A stretch of DNA of 48,102 bases, taken from positions 1 through 48,102 of the forward strand of contig WFQU01000077.1 of assembly GCA_015486845.1 (NCBI GenBank). Direction: 5' to 3'. The translations under genes were made by a program, and so were the position numbers. The stretch's first letter is position 1, and each line of letters starts with the position of its first letter. The DNA is from Anaerolineae bacterium (lineage in GTDB: Bacteria; Chloroflexota; Anaerolineae; JAADDB01). The notes beneath the pieces were generated by a model that saw nothing but the letters and a program-made list of their open reading frames with translations, did no database searches and had not been told where the DNA came from. Shown one piece after another: positions 42,608 to 48,102 of this stretch.

Positions 42608-42859
42608 CTATGCCTCGTGGGCACGTTCGAGAATTTCCACCACAACCCAATGTTTCTCTTTGCTCAGCGGGCGAGATTCTTCGATGCGAACCGTATCGCC
42701 GACGCGACAACTGTTGTTCTCGTCATGGGCCTTGAAACGACGTGTGGTGCGCACCACTTTGTGATAAATAGGGTGCCGCCGCCGTCGCTCCACCATCACA
42801 ACCACAGTTTTAGCCATCTTGTCGCTGCTAACCTGGCCGACTAAAATTTTTCGAGCCAT
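42608..42859 (-). CDS. rpsQ: 30S ribosomal protein S17
   Basis: 83 residues with an OB fold. [20 protein letters not shown] and [20 protein letters not shown] are typical; S17 is a primary 16S rRNA binder. ATG start, 3 bp after rpmC. Confidence 0.97.
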   Translation of the reverse strand: MARKILVGQVSSDKMAKTVVVMVERRRRHPIYHKVVRTTRRFKAHDENNSCRVGDTVRIEESRPLSKEKHWVVVEILERAHEA

Positions 42860-42862
42860 CGG

Positions 42863-43063
42863 CTATATCCCCTCCGCCAATTCCCGTTCCCGCATGACTG
42901 TACGAATCCGGGCAATATCCCGGCGTACCTCCCGGAAACGAGCGTAATTCTTATGCTGACCGCTCGCTTTATTGAAACGAAGTTTGAAATATTCTTCGTA
43001 CACTTCGTCCAAATGGGCCGACAGCTCCTTTTCACTCAAATTGCGTAACACGCTGGCTTTCAT
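42863..43063 (-). CDS. rpmC: 50S ribosomal protein L29
   Basis: 66 residues, two helices. MKASVLRNLSEKELSAHLDE and LRFNKASGQHKNYARFREVR are the L29 signature near the tunnel exit. The ATG at 43061-43063 is 1 bp after the rplP stop, so translation is coupled. The frame is open far upstream inside rplP but is not used there. Confidence 0.96.
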   Translation of the reverse strand: MKASVLRNLSEKELSAHLDEVYEEYFKLRFNKASGQHKNYARFREVRRDIARIRTVMRERELAEGI

Positions 43064-43064
43064 T

Positions 43065-43490
43065 TCACACGCCGCCCTTTTCGCCTTCGCGGGTAATAAT
43101 TTGCGTCCGAATGGGCAATTTGTAAGAAGCCAAACGGAAAGCTTCCCGCGCCAATGCCTCATCGACTCCGGCGATCTCAAACATGACCCGGCCCGGTTTT
43201 ACTACCGCGACCCAGTGGTCCACATTGCCTTTACCGCTCCCCATGCGGGTCTCGGCAGCTTTCGCAGTCACCGACTTATCCGGGAAAATGCGAATCCAAA
43301 CTTTACCACCACGCCGTAAATGCCGGACTATAGTCCGGCGTACAGCTTCAATCTGGCGACTGGTAATCCAAGCTGGTTCTAAAGCCTGCATACCCACATC
43401 GCCAAAATCCACAGAATTACCGCGCATTGCTTTGCCCTGCATGCGGCCGCGATGCATCTTGCGGTACTTCACGCGTTTTGGCATTAACAT
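43065..43490 (-). CDS. rplP: 50S ribosomal protein L16
   Basis: 141 residues. [20 protein letters not shown] opens it; [19 protein letters not shown] and [20 protein letters not shown] are signature segments. L16 lies at the A-site tRNA elbow. ATG start, 16 bp after rpsC. Confidence 0.97.
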   Translation of the reverse strand: MLMPKRVKYRKMHRGRMQGKAMRGNSVDFGDVGMQALEPAWITSRQIEAVRRTIVRHLRRGGKVWIRIFPDKSVTAKAAETRMGSGKGNVDHWVAVVKPGRVMFEIAGVDEALAREAFRLASYKLPIRTQIITREGEKGGV

Positions 43491-43506
43491 GAATCATTCT
43501 CTCCTA

Positions 43507-44157
43507 TCAAGCCGCCTTGCTGGTCTTTTCGGGCAAAATATCGCCACGATAAATCCAGACTTTCACGCCGATGCGGCCAAATGTCGTCAATGCTTCAGAT
43601 TGAGCATAGTCGATATCGGCACGCAGCATATGACGCGGCACGCGGCCTTCTCGCATCAACTCCCGCCGGGCCATCTCCGCCCCGGCCAAGCGACCAGCAC
43701 AGGCAATCATGATCCCCTGAGCGCCGCTGCGCATAGCCCGACCAATAGCCTGACGCATGGCCCGGCGATAGGAAATACGCCGCTCTAACTGGCCAGCAAT
43801 ACTACGTGCCACTAAAGTAGCACTCAATTCCGGCCGTTTGACCTCTTCGATATCCAGTTTTACCTTTTTCCCAGTCAGGTCGATCAGCCGTTGGCGCAAC
43901 GCTTTCACGTTAGCACCACTTTTGCCAATCACAACCCCCGGTTTTGCCGATCGCACGGTCACATGCACTTGTTGCGGATAACGGGCAATAAGAACATCTT
44001 CTAAATCAGCACTCTCTAAATCCTTTTGGAGCATAGTGCGAATTTTCTCATCTTCGATAAGCAATTCATTATAGCGACGGCCCTCAGCATACCAATGGGA
44101 CTTCCAATCCTTTGTTATACCCAGACGAAACCCGTAAGGATGAACTTTACGACCCAA
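43507..44157 (-). CDS. rpsC: 30S ribosomal protein S3
   Basis: 216 residues with a KH domain ([20 protein letters not shown] near residue 60) and the C-terminal [20 protein letters not shown] region; S3 lines the mRNA entry channel. I take TTG at 44155-44157, giving the family start [18 protein letters not shown] with GGGGGG 6 nt upstream. The upstream open frame would overlap rplV. Confidence 0.96.
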   Translation of the reverse strand: MGRKVHPYGFRLGITKDWKSHWYAEGRRYNELLIEDEKIRTMLQKDLESADLEDVLIARYPQQVHVTVRSAKPGVVIGKSGANVKALRQRLIDLTGKKVKLDIEEVKRPELSATLVARSIAGQLERRISYRRAMRQAIGRAMRSGAQGIMIACAGRLAGAEMARRELMREGRVPRHMLRADIDYAQSEALTTFGRIGVKVWIYRGDILPEKTSKAA

Positions 44158-44185
44158 AATCTGCCCCCCTTTCCCTGCACCTGGT

Positions 44186-44545
44186 TCAGGCACTTTCCTC
44201 AATTAACACGACAGTAATGTGCGAAGAACGCTTCAAAATTGGTTTGAAACGCCCTCGGGCACCAAAACGTCCCCCCCGGCGCGTTGGTCCTTCGTCGGCA
44301 ACGATGTACGAAATAACCATATCTTCCCGCGCGAAGCCAAAATTCTCCTCCGCACTGGCCAGGGCAGAGGCAATGGTCTTGGCAACTGGCTTCGCGGCGC
44401 CCTGTGGCATATAAGCCAGAACGGCTAAAGCCGCTTCTGCCCGCATCCCGCGTAATTGGTCAATTACTAAGCGAACCTTCTGCGCCGAACTGGACACGTA
44501 TTTGTTCACAGCCCTGACTTCAAAGCTACCTGCATAGTCTTCCAT
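44186..44545 (-). CDS. rplV: 50S ribosomal protein L22
   Basis: 119 residues. [20 protein letters not shown] and [20 protein letters not shown], the hairpin that lines the exit tunnel, are clear. ATG start, 37 bp after rpsS. Confidence 0.97.
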   Translation of the reverse strand: MEDYAGSFEVRAVNKYVSSSAQKVRLVIDQLRGMRAEAALAVLAYMPQGAAKPVAKTIASALASAEENFGFAREDMVISYIVADEGPTRRGGRFGARGRFKPILKRSSHITVVLIEESA

Positions 44546-44582
44546 AGCATAAACCCTTCAACATCTCAACGAGAAAAAGAAC

Positions 44583-44867
44583 TCACCGACGGTGAGATAT
44601 TTTCTCTCCCTTTGCTATATGCCCGCGAAAATAGCGTGTCGGCGCAAATTCGCCCAACTTATGGCCCACCATATTCTCGGTGATATAAACCGGAACATGT
44701 CGTCGGCCATCATGCACAGCAATCGTATGACCAACCATTTGCGGGAACACCGTAGAAGCACGGGACCAGGTTTTGATCACTTGCTTCTCACCACGTCGAT
44801 TCATCTGCTCAATTTTCCGCAGCAATCTCTCTTCTACATACGGCCCTTTTTTCAGAGATCGAGACAT
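44583..44867 (-). CDS. rpsS: 30S ribosomal protein S19
   Basis: 94 residues. [20 protein letters not shown], then [20 protein letters not shown] and [18 protein letters not shown] are typical. It sits in the 30S head. ATG start. Confidence 0.97.
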   Translation of the reverse strand: MSRSLKKGPYVEERLLRKIEQMNRRGEKQVIKTWSRASTVFPQMVGHTIAVHDGRRHVPVYITENMVGHKLGEFAPTRYFRGHIAKGEKISHRR

Positions 44868-44900
44868 AAAACCTTACCCTCTCGCTTAACTCAAACGCGC

Positions 44901-45734
44901 TTAACGCCCTTTGCCACGACGGCGAACGATATATTTGTCCGACGACTTCCGATGGCGTGTCTTATAGCCCAACGCCGGCTTACCCCAAGGGGTCTTTGGC
45001 CCTGGCATTCCTACCGGAGAACGCCCTTCACCGCCGCCATGCGGATGCGAAGACGGATCCATGGCCGAACCGCGCACTGCTGGACGAATGCCCATCCAAC
45101 GCTTACGCCCTGCTTTGCCCAAACTGATGTTGGCATGATCAATATTACCGACCTGCCCCACCGTAGCCATACAAACAGCCCGCACTTTACGCATTTCGCC
45201 ACTGGGCAAACGCAAGGTGGCGTAATCGCCTTCACGAGCAACTAACTGCGCCGAAGCACCGGCCGAACGCACCAATTGACCACCACGTCCGGGGTACAAT
45301 TCCACGTTGTGCACCTGCGCCCCTAACGGCAGACGAGCTAACGGTACGGCATTGCCCACACGCGCTTCCGCATCTGGCCCAGACACAATCGTCGCGCCCA
45401 CCTTCAGGCCCAATGGCGCCAAAATATAGCGCTTCTCACCGTCCGCATAAACAATCAAAGCGATGCGCGCCGTGCGGTTCGGGTCATATTCGATACTATC
45501 CACCCGGCCGGGAACACCGAATTTATCGCGTTTGAAATCAATCACGCGATAACGCCGTTTGTGCCCCCCGCCTTGGTGCCGAACCGTCAGGCGCCCTTGC
45601 CGGTTGCGCCCCCCCCGTTTGCGCAACGGGCGTAACAGGGCACGTTCTGGCTCTGTACGAGTGATCTCCTCGAAAGTGGAGACACTCATCCCCCGTCGGC
45701 CCGGGGAAGTTGGCTTATAAACTTTCACTCCCAT
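44901..45734 (-). CDS. rplB: 50S ribosomal protein L2
   Basis: 277 residues. L2 is needed for subunit joining and peptidyl transfer. Seen: [40 protein letters not shown] and the active-site-proximal [20 protein letters not shown], which contains the essential His. ATG start. 121 bp without a gene separate it from rplW. Confidence 0.97.
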   Translation of the reverse strand: MGVKVYKPTSPGRRGMSVSTFEEITRTEPERALLRPLRKRGGRNRQGRLTVRHQGGGHKRRYRVIDFKRDKFGVPGRVDSIEYDPNRTARIALIVYADGEKRYILAPLGLKVGATIVSGPDAEARVGNAVPLARLPLGAQVHNVELYPGRGGQLVRSAGASAQLVAREGDYATLRLPSGEMRKVRAVCMATVGQVGNIDHANISLGKAGRKRWMGIRPAVRGSAMDPSSHPHGGGEGRSPVGMPGPKTPWGKPALGYKTRHRKSSDKYIVRRRGKGR

Positions 45735-45855
45735 AACAAAAACTCCTCATTTCGCAAGCTGACCCGGCCCTACGACCGGGCAGACAGACGTTACCTGCTC
45801 AGCCTGAAAAGGCCAAGGCTCGCGCCCTTTGCCGCCTGTCCTTTCCCATCAACCA

Positions 45856-46149
45856 CTAAACACCTTCGAACAGCGTAATCGATTCGCCTTCCGCCAATTG
45901 CACGATAGCTTTCTTCCAGGCGGATTTGCGCAAGGTGCGACGGCGCCCACGCAACGCATTGTATTTCGCCGGCTGTTTGATCACATTCACACGCAATACA
46001 TGAACATCGTAGATTTGCTCCACGGCCACCTTCACCTGGTGCTTGTTGGCCCGCGCATCTATCTCGAACGTGTACTGATTATTCTCGGCAGCCTGCGCGT
46101 TGCTTTTCTCCGTGACTACCGGCCTTCTGAGCGTTTCATAGAGATGCAT
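45856..46149 (-). CDS. rplW: 50S ribosomal protein L23
   Basis: 97 residues. LYETLRRPVVTEKSNAQAAE, YTFEIDARANKHQVKVAVEQ and YDVHVLRVNVIKQP mark L23, the docking site for trigger factor and SRP at the tunnel exit. ATG start, 10 bp after rplD. Confidence 0.97.
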   Translation of the reverse strand: MHLYETLRRPVVTEKSNAQAAENNQYTFEIDARANKHQVKVAVEQIYDVHVLRVNVIKQPAKYNALRGRRRTLRKSAWKKAIVQLAEGESITLFEGV

Positions 46150-46159
46150 TGCTTACCTC

Positions 46160-46780
46160 CTATGCCAAAAATGACTCGATCGCCGGCAGCGCCGCAAGCG
46201 GCAAAACTAGCGTTTCGTAACCTAACAGGTCTTTGATGTTCAAATAGGAAGCGCGCAGGACTTTCACATCCGGAATATTCCGCGCCGCCAATTCCACATT
46301 CTCATTCCGATCGGGCAAAAGGAGCAACGCACTGCCTAACACATCCAACCGTTCCAGAAAAGCTTCCATATCCCGCGTTTTCGGTGCGTCGAAGGCCAAA
46401 CCATCCACAAAAACCAGCGCGTTTTCGGCCACGCGAACAGAAAGCGCAGAACGCAACGCGGCCCGGCGCATTTTGCGCGGCATTTGCTTGCGGTAGGAAC
46501 GCGGCGTGGGGCCAAAAACAACGCCGCCGTGCCGCCATTGCGGTGCTCGAATCGTACCTTGCCGGGCGCGGCCGGTACCTTTTTGCCGCCACGGCTTGGC
46601 ACCACCGCCAGCCACCGCACTGCGGTTTTTCACTTTGTGTGTACCTAAACGGGCATTAGCCAGTTGGCGAACCAGCGCCTGATGCATCAAAGGTTGATTC
46701 ACAGGTGCCGCAAAAATGGCATCGTTCAGTTCCACCTCGCTGACTTGTTCACCCGCCATGTTCTTGACAATTGCTTTCAT
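46160..46780 (-). CDS. rplD: 50S ribosomal protein L4
   Basis: 206 residues. The extended tunnel loop is seen in GGAKPWRQKGTGRARQGTIR and RHGGVVFGPTPRSYRKQMPR; the globular part follows. In several bacteria L4 also represses this operon, which cannot be judged here. ATG start with AGGGG upstream, 6 bp after rplC. Confidence 0.97.
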   Translation of the reverse strand: MKAIVKNMAGEQVSEVELNDAIFAAPVNQPLMHQALVRQLANARLGTHKVKNRSAVAGGGAKPWRQKGTGRARQGTIRAPQWRHGGVVFGPTPRSYRKQMPRKMRRAALRSALSVRVAENALVFVDGLAFDAPKTRDMEAFLERLDVLGSALLLLPDRNENVELAARNIPDVKVLRASYLNIKDLLGYETLVLPLAALPAIESFLA

Positions 46781-46786
46781 ATTTCT

Positions 46787-47461
46787 TTACCCCTGTTTCC
46801 GAGCATCGCGAATGATTAACAAACCGCCCTTCGGCCCCGGCACCGCCCCGCGTACAATCAACAAATTCTGTTCCGCGTCTGTGCGTACCACGCGAAGGTT
46901 GGGCTGGGTCACCCGTTGGCTTCCCATGTGCCCGGCCATGCGCATCCCTTTGAAAACGCGACCCGGCGTGCTGCCGGCACCAACCGACCCCGGGGAACGC
47001 TGGCGATCTGACTGTCCATGTGTTTTCGGGCCACCACTGAAACCGTGTCGTTTCATGGTACCCTGAAAACCACGCCCCTTCGATGTGCCAGTGACATCCA
47101 CATAATCACCGGCCGAAAATACGCTGGCATCCAATTGCTGCCCCACCTGGAATACACTCGCATCGCTCACCCGAATTTCACGCAAGACGCGCAAAGCGGG
47201 CACTGGTTTCTCCATCTGTTTGCGCTCAGGATGTTTTTTATCTGCGCCTAACAAGCCTAAATGACCACGCTCAGCTTGCGTCAGTTTACGTTCCGGCACT
47301 TCCGTGAAACCAACCTGAATCGCTTCATAGCCATCTGTCTCTTTACGCTTCACTTGCGTAACAAAACATGGCCCTGCTTCAATGACGGTTACCGGTACGA
47401 CTAAGCCGGCATCGTCAAAGAGCTGGGTCATGCCCACTTTCCTGCCCAATATTCCTTTCAC
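46787..47461 (-). CDS. rplC: 50S ribosomal protein L3
   Basis: 224 residues. [20 protein letters not shown] and the long loop [20 protein letters not shown], which approaches the peptidyl-transferase centre, identify L3. The start is GTG at 47459-47461 with GGGAGG upstream. 114 bp separate it from rpsJ; this spacer holds short inverted repeats (ATGAC facing GTCAT, 47516-47532) but no gene. Confidence 0.97.
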   Translation of the reverse strand: MKGILGRKVGMTQLFDDAGLVVPVTVIEAGPCFVTQVKRKETDGYEAIQVGFTEVPERKLTQAERGHLGLLGADKKHPERKQMEKPVPALRVLREIRVSDASVFQVGQQLDASVFSAGDYVDVTGTSKGRGFQGTMKRHGFSGGPKTHGQSDRQRSPGSVGAGSTPGRVFKGMRMAGHMGSQRVTQPNLRVVRTDAEQNLLIVRGAVPGPKGGLLIIRDARKQG

Positions 47462-47575
47462 AAAACCAGACCTCCCGGGACTGCCAGCTCAACGCCGCAT
47501 CATCCCCTAATTCAAATGACTTTTAATGTCATAGATCACTCACAAATTTTTGTGTGTCTTAAGAATGACCAACTA

Positions 47576-47887
47576 TTAAAGCTTAATCTCGATATCCACA
47601 CCTGCCGGTAAACTCAGGCGCATTAAATTATCAATAGTCTTAGAACTCGGGTCCAATAAGTCCATCATCCGTTTGTGCGTGCGGATCTCGAACTGCTCAC
47701 GAGAATCCTTGTCGATAAATGGCGAACGGTTAACCGTGAATTTTTCCACGCGCGTTGGTAAAGGCACTGGCCCTACAACCATAGCGCCTGTACGCTCCGC
47801 AACTTCCACAATATCCCGCACAGCACCATCAAGAACCCGGTGATCGTACCCTTTCAGCTTAATACGAATTCGCTGCTGTTTGGCCAT
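47576..47887 (-). CDS. rpsJ: 30S ribosomal protein S10
   Basis: 103 residues. [40 protein letters not shown] and [20 protein letters not shown] are the S10/NusE signature. It heads the S10 gene block after tuf. ATG start with GGGGGAGG upstream. S10 also serves in Nus antitermination complexes. Confidence 0.97.
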   Translation of the reverse strand: MAKQQRIRIKLKGYDHRVLDGAVRDIVEVAERTGAMVVGPVPLPTRVEKFTVNRSPFIDKDSREQFEIRTHKRMMDLLDPSSKTIDNLMRLSLPAGVDIEIKL

Positions 47888-47905
47888 GCATTCCTCCCCC
47901 AGAAT

Positions 47906-47926
47906 GGGGACGGTTTAGCCGTCCCC
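47906..47926. repeat. Perfect 8 bp hairpin between tuf and rpsJ
   Basis: GGGGACGG (47906-47913), loop TTTAG, CCGTCCCC (47919-47926). No T tract follows on the minus strand, so it is not a plain intrinsic terminator. It could be an mRNA processing, stability or attenuation element between tuf and the S10 genes. Confidence 0.6.
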
Positions 47927-47941
47927 TGCGCCAATGCTCTT

Positions 47942-48102
47942 CTATTCGATAATTTTAGTGATAACCCCGGCGCCAACGGTGTGTCCACCTTCGCGAATGG
48001 CAAAACGACTTCCTTCTTCCAACGCCACCGGCGCAATCAGTTTTACCTTCAAGTTCACGTTGTCCCCAGGCATCACCATCTCCACACCCTCCGGCAGAAA
48101 TA
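47942..48102 (-). CDS. tuf: Elongation factor Tu, C-terminal end (partial)
   Basis: The last 52 codons plus stop of EF-Tu; the 5' part lies beyond the window edge. The translated end reads [20 protein letters not shown], then [20 protein letters not shown], which is the beta-barrel domain 3 that contacts aminoacyl-tRNA. TAG stop at 47944-47942. The tuf-rpsJ order places the str operon just upstream. Confidence 0.95.
   Translation of the reverse strand, partial: FLPEGVEMVMPGDNVNLKVKLIAPVALEEGSRFAIREGGHTVGAGVITKIIE

Overview
The window reads as chromosomal DNA of a bacterium, most likely a member of the Chloroflexota (green non-sulfur lineage; class not resolvable by eye). The basis is a complete S10-spc-alpha ribosomal cluster that runs on through rpsD, rpoA, rplQ, truA, rplM and rpsI, zinc-type S14, S4 and L36, a very large GAF/PAS hybrid histidine kinase, many TTG and GTG starts, and extensive intergenic repeats. 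The lineage is an inference. No rRNA, tRNA, CRISPR, prophage or functional transposase was seen.

Layout. Positions 1-6561, all minus strand: two glycosyltransferases and a DedA membrane protein (envelope functions), a YtcJ-type amidohydrolase, and parB-parA for chromosome segregation. Positions 7184-11329: a 1381-residue hybrid sensor kinase whose receiver has lost its phospho-acceptor aspartate. Positions 12089-14140, plus strand: fmt and a tyrosine-recombinase-like gene with four of six catalytic residues replaced; this pair is bracketed by a 138-139 bp near-identical direct repeat. Positions 14586-23337, minus strand: a hotdog thioesterase, a LuxR-transmembrane-Kelch fusion, serA, argS, polA and a 73-residue unknown protein. 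Positions 23824-29335, plus strand: an apparently leaderless methyltransferase gene, an orphan chemoreceptor-like protein, a LysM L,D-transpeptidase and class II fructose-1,6-bisphosphatase; a MogA/MoaB-family gene converges on the last. Positions 30519-48102, minus strand: the ribosomal cluster from the 3' end of tuf through rpsI, ending in a clear terminator. It also carries secY, adk, map, rpoA and truA. infA is absent from its common place between map and rpmJ.

The most unusual feature is the non-coding DNA. The eight large intergenic gaps are mosaics of a limited set of short modules, many of them near-perfect palindromes, which recur in different orders and orientations. I label them A to K. 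Module A: TTCTATTTT plus CGCTGAT repeats. B: CTGYGGYRCRCCRCAG palindrome. C: GGGAGGGGAA block. D: 100 bp element with GTCATTGCGAG terminal inverted repeats. E: 17 bp stem with a 3 nt loop. G: roughly 90 bp block. H: 33 bp AGAAGTTCAAC palindrome. I and J: blocks following B. K: GTGACT-AGTCAC. One end of module A carries a Shine-Dalgarno sequence that lies directly in front of parA, the chemoreceptor gene and mogA, and a variant lies before argS, so repeat spread appears to have supplied ribosome binding sites.
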